Of a stretch of DNA of 12,720 nt, positions 1 through 7,598 are shown one piece after another; the stretch's first letter is position 1, and every line of letters starts with the position of its first letter. The notes under the pieces are model-generated. The model searched no databases and was not told where the DNA came from. It saw only the letters and a program-made list of their open reading frames with translations. A program made the translations under genes and the position numbers. This stretch comes from Promethearchaeota archaeon (GTDB lineage Archaea > Asgardarchaeota > Lokiarchaeia > Sigynarchaeales > SOKP01): assembly GCA_016839635.1 (NCBI GenBank), contig JAEOTV010000309.1, positions 1-12,720 of the forward strand, read 5' to 3'.

Positions 1-3000
1 ATCATTCCCAATAATGGTATACCAACACAAACCTATACCATTTTCATCAAAAAGGGTGAGTTCAAAAAATGGTGCATTTCGATCAACTCTCTGATTCTCA
101 CTTGGTAATGTTATGCTAATATTTGGGGCAACAGTATCTTTTGATAAGTATAATTGAATCAAATTGTTTAAGTTACCTAAAGTATCATTAGCAAAAAGGC
201 TTATGACAAAAGTTCCTTGAGGTAAATCATCCCAAATAAAAGAATCGAGATATTGAGTTAAGTTATATGTTAAATCTATTGAGATATCATCAACTATATA
301 CCAAGCAGTATCCAAATTAGGTTCTATAATCGTAAGGTTGATGAATGGTGCTGAAGCAAAAATAGTTTGATTTAAAGGTAAATTTATCAATATTATGGGG
401 GCATCTGGATCTTTTCTTATAATTACATCATCATATCCAATTTTTCCAAGTGAGTTGTTGATGTAAAATCTTATTGTAATTGTCTCATAATCAAAATCAT
501 CCCATTTGAGTTGATTTATTTTTCCGGTTAATCCAGTAAATGTAATATTTGTCAAGCCACTGTCTAGAGTATACCATGTTGCTTGAATCCCAGGTCCTGA
601 TTTATAAATTCTAAAATTAGGGGCATTAATTCCAAATACTCCATCATCACTTGGAGAAATAATGGTGATAATTGGAGCGTATATATTTTTTCTCACAGTT
701 ACGTCTTTATGACCTAAATTATTAGCAGTATCATTAGCATAAAACCTAATTGTAACAGTCCCATTACCAAATTGATCCCATATTGATTGGTTTATTGACC
801 CAATGGATCCTATAAACGTAATATTTACAGATTCACCAATCAGAGTATACCAATTAGACTCTAAATAACTTTCAATAATAGAAATATCAAAATCAGGTAC
901 AATATCTCCAAAAAGATCATTTGGTTGAGGTAAATTAATAATTATCTCTGGTGCGATCGTGTCTTTATATAAGGTTAAGAATAGAGAATTACTATGTGTA
1001 AAGGAATCCATTGCTATGATTTCTAGAATAAACATATCTTCCGGTATTAAAGACCATATTACATTATTAAATAACTCATCAGTATTATTCAATAGTGGAA
1101 ATGCAGAATAACCTTCTATTTTATAACTGATTGAAAATAAATTTGGATCGAAAGCTATTACATTTAAAAGCGGTTCTGAATTCCAAAATGTATTGTTGTG
1201 TGGTGAATTAACAATAATTAGTGGTGCTAAAGTATCTTTATACAGAGTTAATATAGAGGTGCTGTTCAAATTTCCAGCAGTATCATTTGCGAAAATGAAA
1301 ACTTGAAATTCTCCTTGAGGTAAATTGGTCCATATATCTGCATCTAGCGGTTCTGGACCAGATGATAAAATAATTTTAGAGCCCGATACAGTATACCAGA
1401 CCGTATCAAAATTATCGTCAAGTCCAATAATATCCATAGTTGGAGGAAGGGCATAATAAGTATTGTTATTTGGAGAATTAATAGTGATAGTTGGTGGAGT
1501 AATATCCTTGATAAGAGTTATATTCACTAGGGTACTTAAATGTCCAAAAGTATCATTAGCAAAAATCTCGACGATAAAAAAGCCTTCAGATATACCTCCC
1601 CAAAGAGTGAAATCAAACGATTGTTGAGTATTGTTAGACAATTCTTTTGTGGTTGTTCCAAATCTATACCAAATAGTATCAAAATTCGGGTCAAATGCAA
1701 TCACATTTAATAAGGGTGGTGAGTTCCAACAAGTATTATTTGTAGGAGCAGTTATTAATAATGTTGGAGCAACTGTGTCCTTATAAAGTGTTAAGATAAA
1801 TGTATTATTGGGATGTCCAAAACTATCATACGCACTAAAACTTATGAAAAACTCCCCTTGAGGAAGTGCTTCCCAAATATCCTGATCAAGAAATGCTTCT
1901 GTGTTATTATCTAACCATACATTGCCTGGAAGATATCCTATAACAGTATAGGTAAGAGATATAAAATTTGGGTCAAAAACTGCAACATTTATTGGAGGTG
2001 GAGCATTGTAATAAGTTTGATCATAAGGATTATTTATAATTAATTTAGGGGCGTGAGTGTCTTTATAAAAAGTTAAATTAACAACATTGACATATCCTAA
2101 TAAGTCCTCTGCAAAAATTTCAATTACAAATTTCCCTTGAGAAAGCTCATCCCAAATTGAACTATTTAGAGTAATATCTGTATTATTTAAAATTTGAATA
2201 ATAATATTCCCTACTTTATACCAACTTCTATTTAGGTTTGGTTCATACACAGAAACTCTAAATACTGGTTCTGTGGAACAATATGAATTATTATGAATAG
2301 GATCAATAAATATAATATTTATTATTGGGGGATCGGGATCTTTTCTAACAGTAACAGTATCAAATCCTATTTTTCCCAGAGTGTCATTTACATAAAACGT
2401 GATTGTTATATCCCCGAAATCAAATAAACTCCAAGCTGTTTGATTAATGGTACCGTTTAACCCAGAAAAAGTGAAATTAGTCCGTCCATTATCTAATGTG
2501 TACCAGGTAGTATTCAGTGCGGTACCTGATTTATAAATTGTGAAATCAGGAGCATCAATTCCAAATAAATCATTATCTTGAGGAAAAGTTACAGTAATAA
2601 CTGGGGCAAATATGTTTTTTCTAATAGTGACGTCGATAAATCCTAGATGACCCAAAGTATCGTTCGCATAAAACCTAATAGTGACTGTACCATTTCCAAA
2701 TTCATCCCATGCACTCTGATTTATTTGTCCTGTAAAGCCAATAAATGAATGATTTGAAGATCCTCCTATTAGATTATACCAAGTTTGGTATAAATTTGTT
2801 TCAAGAATAGAAATATCAAAGTTTGGAGCAATATCACCAAAAAGATCATTTGGTTTCGGATTTTTAATAGTGATTAAGGGATTTCTAATATCTTTATTAA
2901 GTTTCAATAGAGAAACATATAAATTTCCAGATGTGTCATTAGCATAAAAGTACATTTCAAATTCTCTTTCTTCTGGCAATTCCTCCCAAATACTCATATC

Positions 3001-3723
3001 TAACTGTTGATTTGTATTATTCGATAAGGGTACATTTATACTTCCTACTCGATACCAGAGAGTATGGAGATATGAATCTATAACCGTTATATTAATGATT
3101 GGTGGTGTTTTCCAATAAGTATTATTAAATGGAAAATTTATGATTAAACTTGGAATTTTTATATCTTTATAGAGGGTAAGTGTGAATTGATTATTTATAT
3201 GACCAAAAGTATCATTAGCATAAAAGTACATTTGAAATTCTCCCTCATCTGGTAATCCCTCCCAAATTAATAAATCCAATTGTTGCTGAGTGTTATTTAT
3301 TAATGTAATATTTGTATTATTAACACTATACCATATAGTATCAAGATTTGGATCTTGGGCACTTACGTTGATAAAGGGCATTGTATTATAAAAAGAATTA
3401 TTCACAGGAGCGTTTATTACTAATATTGGGGCAATTGTATCTTTATATAGATTTAAAATAATTTCAGTACTATGCCCTAAAATGTCAAAACAAGAAATTA
3501 CAAGTTGGATTTTTCCTTGAGGTAAATTATTCCATATATCTTCATTTAATAGTTCCTCCGTATTGTTTTCCAACCAATTGTTAATAGGAAAATATCCAAT
3601 TACTGTGTATGTTAAGGAGGCTAGATTTGGTTCAAGGACAGAAACATTGATTGGAGGGGATGAATTCCAATATGAATTATTTACTGGATTATTTATAGTC
3701 ACAATAGGATCAATAGTATCTTT
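1..3723 (-). repeat. Array of at least 14 Ig-like repeat units (about 275 bp each) inside the surface gene
   Basis: On the coding strand the units begin at KDT/KDP/KNI-AP motifs near positions 3723, 3443, 3167, 2893, 2620, 2348, 2064, 1783, 1510, 1240, 966, 692, 418 and 137. The last is cut by the window edge. Units near 2893, 2620 and 2348 match those near 966, 692 and 418 better than they match their neighbours: shared features are PNDLFGD, YKSG and RKDPD. A 19-nt identity is found at 908-926 and again at 2837-2855, exactly 1929 bp (643 codons) apart. Three units (near 3723, 2064 and 1240) share a different core, SLTYTVIGY or a close variant. Confidence 0.85.
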
Positions 3724-5148
3724 CTTTACATAGAAAACATCATTTAGACTCGCAAGGTTTCCTGCTACATCAAAAACTTGTACTGATACATAATTAAAAC
3801 CTTCTTGACATGAAGTAAAATCAATTGTCCAGTCTGTTGTATAATCTGTAGTTCCTAAGTTTATAAAAATATCTGTCCATTCTTTTAAGATTGTTCCTCC
3901 TTGTCCTGGTTCGCTCGTGATTCGATATTGGGCAAAATCCAAGTTTGATGAAGGAATGCCATCTGAAAAGTCGATATTGTATGTTGTACCTCCAGAATCG
4001 TGCCAAGTATTATCACCGTTTTGATTGTCAATGATTAATGGATCTGAGGTATCTAAATATAGTTGCGCTGAGGCATAATTAGTATAATTAAGATTTCCCG
4101 CGGCATCGATTAACCATAAATAGACTGTATGAATCCCCTCTGTAGGAACTGATATGTCAGAAATTGACTCAATATTTGGATCTTCTACATAAGTCCCGTT
4201 ATCATCAGACATTGGAACCTCATCTAATTTATAATAAGCACCAATTATACCCGATGGCTCTAAAGGGTTTGACCATGATATATTAAAACTATTTACATTT
4301 GTCCATGAGTTAGGAGTAGCTAATAAAGAAATTGGAGCTATAGGATCTGAAGTATCTAAATATAATTGTGTTGATGCATAGTTAGTATAATTGATATTAC
4401 CCACAGCATCGACTAACCATACATAGACTGTATGAATCCCCTCTATAGAGACGGATATATCAGAAATCGACTCAATATTTACACCTGCCACATAGATTCC
4501 GTCATCATCAGATATTGGTATCTCATCAAATTTATAATAGGCACCAATTATACCTGATGGCTCTAAGGGATTTGACCAAGACAAATTATAACTATTCGTA
4601 TTTGTCCATGAAGAAGGAATTGCTGTCAAATTGCTTGGTGTTTCAGGAGCAATTATATCGACTCGGATTATTGCATCTGTATAACCAATTGAATTTAAGG
4701 AATCATTTGCATAAAATCTAATTGTAACTGTTCCATTACTTAAATTATCCCATAAATTTTGATCAAATGTACCGTTTACATTTTCATCTAATAATCCATT
4801 TAATTCTAAGGGAATAGATTTATCGCCGGTTTCTAAAAATTCATACCATGTATAATTTCCTGGTCCTCCAGTTAGATTTATAGAATAATTTGATGCGATT
4901 TTTCCATGTAGAGAATAATTAACTGGAAGATTTACTGAGATAATTGGAGGTGATGAAGCTTTAGGATGAATCATGTTGTAAGACTCGTCATTTTGAAAAT
5001 TATCCAGAGTACTATTATATATATAGTATAAGGAAAAGAAATTCATAATTATTAAGCAAATTATAAATCCAATTAAGGTTGTAAGGATTTTCTGTTTCTT
5101 ATTTAACCTGTGAGAAGCATTTTGAAAAGATCTATAGTTTTTTATCAT
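1..5148 (-). CDS. Giant Ig-like/FN3-like repeat surface protein, membrane-anchored (3' end outside window)
   Basis: This frame is open for 1716 codons from the ATG at 5148 to the window edge, with no stop met on manual translation. The ATG is the first after an in-frame TGA at 5172-5170, and an AGGAT lies 7 nt upstream as a weak ribosome site. Residues about 21-44 are a hydrophobic segment after a basic N-terminus, so a signal anchor or signal peptide is likely and the rest should be extracellular. The order is: an Ig-like unit (about 67-165), two FN3-like units (about 165-370), a different domain (about 371-475), then at least 14 Ig-like units of about 92 residues. A typical unit runs KDTxAP, a proline-asparagine turn, a central WY, an IWxxLPQG stretch and FANDT. 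N-x-S/T sequons occur dozens of times, which suggests heavy N-glycosylation. An adhesin, S-layer-associated or cell-contact role is inferred. No enzymatic domain is seen. The C-terminus lies outside the window. Confidence 0.85.
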   Translation of the reverse strand, partial: MIKNYRSFQNASHRLNKKQKILTTLIGFIICLIIMNFFSLYYIYNSTLDNFQNDESYNMIHPKASSPPIISVNLPVNYSLHGKIASNYSINLTGGPGNYTWYEFLETGDKSIPLELNGLLDENVNGTFDQNLWDNLSNGTVTIRFYANDSLNSIGYTDAIIRVDIIAPETPSNLTAIPSSWTNTNSYNLSWSNPLEPSGIIGAYYKFDEIPISDDDGIYVAGVNIESISDISVSIEGIHTVYVWLVDAVGNINYTNYASTQLYLDTSDPIAPISLLATPNSWTNVNSFNISWSNPLEPSGIIGAYYKLDEVPMSDDNGTYVEDPNIESISDISVPTEGIHTVYLWLIDAAGNLNYTNYASAQLYLDTSDPLIIDNQNGDNTWHDSGGTTYNIDFSDGIPSSNLDFAQYRITSEPGQGGTILKEWTDIFINLGTTDYTTDWTIDFTSCQEGFNYVSVQVFDVAGNLASLNDVFYVKKDTIDPIVTINNPVNNSYWNSSPPINVSVLEPNLASLTYTVIGYFPINNWLENNTEELLNEDIWNNLPQGKIQLVISCFDILGHSTEIILNLYKDTIAPILVINAPVNNSFYNTMPFINVSAQDPNLDTIWYSVNNTNITLINNTQQQLDLLIWEGLPDEGEFQMYFYANDTFGHINNQFTLTLYKDIKIPSLIINFPFNNTYWKTPPIINITVIDSYLHTLWYRVGSINVPLSNNTNQQLDMSIWEELPEEREFEMYFYANDTSGNLYVSLLKLNKDIRNPLITIKNPKPNDLFGDIAPNFDISILETNLYQTWYNLIGGSSNHSFIGFTGQINQSAWDEFGNGTVTIRFYANDTLGHLGFIDVTIRKNIFAPVITVTFPQDNDLFGIDAPDFTIYKSGTALNTTWYTLDNGRTNFTFSGLNGTINQTAWSLFDFGDITITFYVNDTLGKIGFDTVTVRKDPDPPIINIIFIDPIHNNSYCSTEPVFRVSVYEPNLNRSWYKVGNIIIQILNNTDITLNSSIWDELSQGKFVIEIFAEDLLGYVNVVNLTFYKDTHAPKLIINNPYDQTYYNAPPPINVAVFDPNFISLTYTVIGYLPGNVWLDNNTEAFLDQDIWEALPQGEFFISFSAYDSFGHPNNTFILTLYKDTVAPTLLITAPTNNTCWNSPPLLNVIAFDPNFDTIWYRFGTTTKELSNNTQQSFDFTLWGGISEGFFIVEIFANDTFGHLSTLVNITLIKDITPPTITINSPNNNTYYALPPTMDIIGLDDNFDTVWYTVSGSKIILSSGPEPLDADIWTNLPQGEFQVFIFANDTAGNLNSTSILTLYKDTLAPLIIVNSPHNNTFWNSEPLLNVIAFDPNLFSISYKIEGYSAFPLLNNTDELFNNVIWSLIPEDMFILEIIAMDSFTHSNSLFLTLYKDTIAPEIIINLPQPNDLFGDIVPDFDISIIESYLESNWYTLIGESVNITFIGSIGSINQSIWDQFGNGTVTIRFYANDTANNLGHKDVTVRKNIYAPIITIISPSDDGVFGINAPNFRIYKSGPGIQATWYTLDSGLTNITFTGLTGKINQLKWDDFDYETITIRFYINNSLGKIGYDDVIIRKDPDAPIILINLPLNQTIFASAPFINLTIIEPNLDTAWYIVDDISIDLTYNLTQYLDSFIWDDLPQGTFVISLFANDTLGNLNNLIQLYLSKDTVAPNISITLPSENQRVDRNAPFFELTLFDENGIGLCWYTIIGND
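4039..4644 (-). repeat. Tandem duplication, period 303 bp, encoding two FN3-like units
   Basis: Two consecutive copies of about 101 codons end at the same LYLDTSDP motif, at 4342-4356 and 4039-4053. Both contain NPLEPSGIIGAYYK, NIESISDIS, EGIHTVY and NYTNYAS. By eye, about three quarters of the residues are identical and the DNA is also alike. This makes it the youngest-looking duplication in the gene. The exact left limit of the outer copy is approximate. Confidence 0.85.
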
Positions 5149-5191
5149 AAAATTATCCTGAAAAGGGAATCATATTTACATTCTATTCAAT

Positions 5192-5230
5192 CACATGGGA
5201 TTCTAATAAAACCCGTGTAATTTTTTTTTT
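5192..5230 (+). other. Short hairpin followed by T10, upstream of the surface gene
   Basis: CACATGGG (5192-5199) can pair with CCCGTG (5212-5217) around a 12-nt loop, leaving two bases bulged. TAA and ten T (5221-5230) follow. On the plus strand it looks like an intrinsic terminator, but no plus-strand gene precedes it. On the minus strand it would lie in the surface gene leader. The stem is weak. Confidence 0.3.
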
Positions 5231-5296
5231 GTTTCTAAATATTGGTTTAAATTGGATTTATTAACTCATACATAAACACATTTTGTTCATCACAAA

Positions 5297-5313
5297 CTAT
5301 TTATATATTTTAT
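5297..5313 (-). promoter_or_regulatory. Candidate TATA box for the surface protein gene
   Basis: The minus strand reads AAAATATATAAATAG here, close to the archaeal TATA consensus and the strongest match in the gap. Initiation would fall near 5275-5285, giving a leader of about 130 nt, which is long for an archaeon. A weaker AT stretch at about 5168-5180 (GTAAATATGA) would instead give a leaderless start, so the choice is uncertain. Confidence 0.3.
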
Positions 5314-5616
5314 CTAACCTCTATCTTTATCCCATGAAAAAAAAGAAATTCAAAATCTTAGCATTTTGTGGATTTTCCAGCATAACTTAAGATAATTTAA
5401 TAAAGATCTTAAGATAGATTAATGGATTATTACTAATCAAAAATTTGTTGGATTTGCAGTATGTTTGGTTCAATTTGAACGCAAGTTTATTAATAGACAT
5501 ATATGGAAGTTTTGTTAATTTTTGTTTTTATTCTTTAGACTTAAACAAAATTGTAAAATAGAAATTTATATTCTATTAGAATGGAATCTCCTGATAAATA
5601 CTCGGGTTGCTATTAT

Positions 5617-6612
5617 CTAAAAGGAAAAGTTTCCATTTTTCATTAAGATCTTAGTTGAGTTATCTTTATAGGTAATTTTTATTGTAGGATTGTAGAATAA
5701 GAAATCTCTATGGGTTATTGATGTATTTTGCCCACCCTGCATATCAGTATTATTACCAAATGCTATATGGGCTGTTTGAAGCGCTTTTTCGTCTTCAAGT
5801 AGAATTCCACTTAGTTTAGCTCCAGGGTTTAGTCCTATTCCCAATTCTCCGATAATACTTGCTTCTTCATCTATGCTAATTAATTTTTCAACTTCTTTGA
5901 CCAATTTTTTATCTTTGCTTTCAAGATTAGTAATTTTACCATTTATCACAGTTATCTTCAAAGGTTTCTTTACTTTACCTATATCACCAATTGAGCCATC
6001 ACATACAATAATACCATCTCCTTGAGTTTCAATGGGACCACACCATATTTCACCACAAGGTAGATTAGCAAAATATGGCTCTTTGATAATTCGAACGTCT
6101 GTAGAGAATCCTCGATTTTCAATATTTAAAATTATATCAGTTCCACCTGGTGCTGAAATGTGTGCTCTTTTAGCATTTTCTAATATTTTAACCAATTTAT
6201 TGGCAGTATTTACCATGGCTCCATAGTCAATATTCATCGGACCAACCATCATCGCTTCAGTAATACTTGGTCCATGTCCTAATCGAATTGATTTAGTTGC
6301 ATTAATTTTTTTTACCCATTTAACTCGAAATGGAGTTTCATCTCCCAAGCCCTTAAATGCATTAATCACTATTGTTACATCTTTTGCTAACTCATCCATT
6401 TCTGGGGGGATTTCTGTTAATGGCCGATCTTTTTCAGCTAGTATATATAAATATCCTGTGCAGCCATATTCAATAGCTGCATTATAAAAAGCTTCCCCAA
6501 CATTTTTAGTATCCTCATCAGTTATAACTAATACTGCGTCATCCTTAGTTAAATTCATCACGTGTATCATTGCTTTTTGGGCTGCAGTTATCATTTTTTG
6601 CATGTTATCCAT
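5617..6612 (-). CDS. M29-like metallo-aminopeptidase (aminopeptidase T / AmpS superfamily)
   Basis: The 331-residue protein resembles COG2309 leucyl aminopeptidases, cytosolic two-metal exopeptidases that release N-terminal residues from peptides. The C-terminal half carries the family's metal-site blocks: LPCGEIWCGP with Glu188, IGELGIGLNP with Glu256, HIAFGNN with His282, and a GGQNTSITHRD block with His301 and Asp303. The N-terminal half is the usual less conserved alpha/beta domain. It is shorter than classical bacterial M29 enzymes (roughly 370-410 residues) but fits the compact archaeal members. NicX-type ring-cleaving dioxygenases share this fold, so the substrate is not proven. The gene begins 43 nt after the DUF169 stop and is probably co-transcribed. 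An ATTATAAAAT stretch about 25-35 nt upstream could add its own promoter. The stop is TAG and no clear Shine-Dalgarno is seen, only AGAGAGAG. Confidence 0.78.
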   Translation of the reverse strand: MDNMQKMITAAQKAMIHVMNLTKDDAVLVITDEDTKNVGEAFYNAAIEYGCTGYLYILAEKDRPLTEIPPEMDELAKDVTIVINAFKGLGDETPFRVKWVKKINATKSIRLGHGPSITEAMMVGPMNIDYGAMVNTANKLVKILENAKRAHISAPGGTDIILNIENRGFSTDVRIIKEPYFANLPCGEIWCGPIETQGDGIIVCDGSIGDIGKVKKPLKITVINGKITNLESKDKKLVKEVEKLISIDEEASIIGELGIGLNPGAKLSGILLEDEKALQTAHIAFGNNTDMQGGQNTSITHRDFLFYNPTIKITYKDNSTKILMKNGNFSF

Positions 6613-6655
6613 TTTTATTCTCTCTCTTTTAAATTTTATAATATTTAATTCTTAA

Positions 6656-7468
6656 TTAGTCTTCTTTAATTACCGTTCCTCCAGCTCTTTCTTTAGCTTT
6701 TTCTTTAAATGCTGTTTGGAAGCCGGGATTATAATTCATGTATTTTGGGATCGGATATCTCAAGCCTGCCTTGTGTGTAGCCTCTAATCCTTCTACAATA
6801 ATTCCTAATTTATCATTTGGAATTGAAAACATCACTTCTGTATCTTCTGCTCCACCCCATACTCTATCACCATTTCCAGGGATCACTAGCTGAGGCTCAT
6901 TAGTCTGGAGAGTTTTAATTACTCCTTCATGACAGGAAGCTCCTCTTCCCGCAGACGTAAAATCTAGAACACCACCTTTAATATAAAGATAAGATTGTAT
7001 TAATCTCATAGCCTGTGCAGGATTACAATAGATTTGAACAATATCTGGCTCTATTTTAGTTCTTGTTAAGGGTGAAATAGCCACACCTAAAAATTCTTCT
7101 TCTATTAAATAAACATTTTCTTGCCATTTTTTCGCTGTTTCAAGATCTTTTGCATAAAGTCCAACACTAAACTGATTAGAAAAATTAGTTGCTGCTTCTG
7201 TCATTGGATCCCAGCCATAAATAAACCTTGCTAATTTACATATACAGTCCTCTTCCGTTATGAATATGGTCCATCCATAGCTACGAACCATTTTGAATGC
7301 TTGACATAAAAAAACTTGAACATTTAAGTTAGATTTTGGCTTTTTATGATTAAAAGGGATGTCTGATTCATCTTTTATGAATTTAATCGCAATTGGAAAT
7401 GTTAAAGGTCTTAGAAATTCTTCAATTTTTTTACCAAAATCTTGATATTTTTTTAGTTTATCACTCAT
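6656..7468 (-). CDS. DUF169 family protein (COG2043), function unknown
   Basis: The 270-residue protein matches the DUF169 pattern along its whole length: an LRPLTFPIAIKF opening (residues about 19-30), a cysteine in FLCQ (Cys55), RSYGW, EEDCICK (Cys75, Cys77), ISPLTRTKIEPD, a YCNPAQAMRLIQ block (Cys148), AGRGASCHE (Cys179), PGNGDR and a closing LRYPIPKYM segment. The five cysteines sit in or near conserved blocks, so metal or cofactor binding is possible but not shown. No signal peptide or membrane segment is seen, so it should be cytosolic. The family is common in archaea and anaerobic bacteria and has no established reaction. It is the first gene of a minus-strand pair with the aminopeptidase and is divergent from nnr across 130 bp. 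An AGGA lies about 10 nt upstream of the ATG. Confidence 0.85.
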   Translation of the reverse strand: MSDKLKKYQDFGKKIEEFLRPLTFPIAIKFIKDESDIPFNHKKPKSNLNVQVFLCQAFKMVRSYGWTIFITEEDCICKLARFIYGWDPMTEAATNFSNQFSVGLYAKDLETAKKWQENVYLIEEEFLGVAISPLTRTKIEPDIVQIYCNPAQAMRLIQSYLYIKGGVLDFTSAGRGASCHEGVIKTLQTNEPQLVIPGNGDRVWGGAEDTEVMFSIPNDKLGIIVEGLEATHKAGLRYPIPKYMNYNPGFQTAFKEKAKERAGGTVIKED

Positions 7469-7566
7469 TTTACTTATTTCCTGATAATCTTAAATGGTGT
7501 TTTGATTCAATAATATTCGAATAATGAAATATTTTTCCAAATAAAAAAAAGTCTGAAACTAAAAGA

Positions 7567-7580
7567 TTTTTTATATCTAA
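7567..7580 (+). promoter_or_regulatory. TATA box of nnr, probable leaderless promoter
   Basis: TTTTTTATATCTAA lies with its centre about 25 nt before the ATG at 7599, preceded by the purine-rich AAACTAAAAG expected of a BRE. Initiation about 25 nt downstream would coincide with the start codon. No Shine-Dalgarno is present, which fits a leaderless mRNA. Confidence 0.5.
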
Positions 7581-7598
7581 TTCTTAAATAAAATTGTT

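Larger units (their letters stand above)
5149..5616. other. Intergenic region upstream of the surface gene and downstream of the aminopeptidase gene
   Basis: This 468-bp gap separates two minus-strand genes and contains no convincing reading frame. It holds a TATA candidate for the surface gene (5297-5313), a small hairpin followed by ten T on the plus strand (5192-5230), two CTTAAGATA copies (5386-5394 and 5408-5416), and a run of eight A at 5337-5344. Read on the minus strand that run is U8, which could end the transcript arriving from the aminopeptidase gene. No RNA gene was recognised. Confidence 0.6.

Noticed and set aside
1..3723. Regular spacing of repeats as a possible CRISPR array
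   Set aside because: The period is about 275 bp, the repeats are protein-coding and diverged, and no short identical repeat with unique spacers exists.
3821..4006. Open frame of 61 codons on the minus strand
   Set aside because: It lies inside the surface gene in another frame of the same strand; the main frame is continuous and clearly repeat-encoding.
4515..4721. Open frame of 68 codons on the plus strand
   Set aside because: It is antisense to the duplicated FN3-like region of the surface gene, has low-complexity composition, no ribosome site and no recognisable domain.
5581..5646. 21-codon plus-strand frame starting MESPDKYSG
   Set aside because: Overlaps the 3' end of the peptidase gene on the other strand and has no supporting signal.
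6032..6226. Open frame of 64 codons on the plus strand
   Set aside because: Antisense to the metal-site region of the M29-like peptidase, which explains the conserved sequence.
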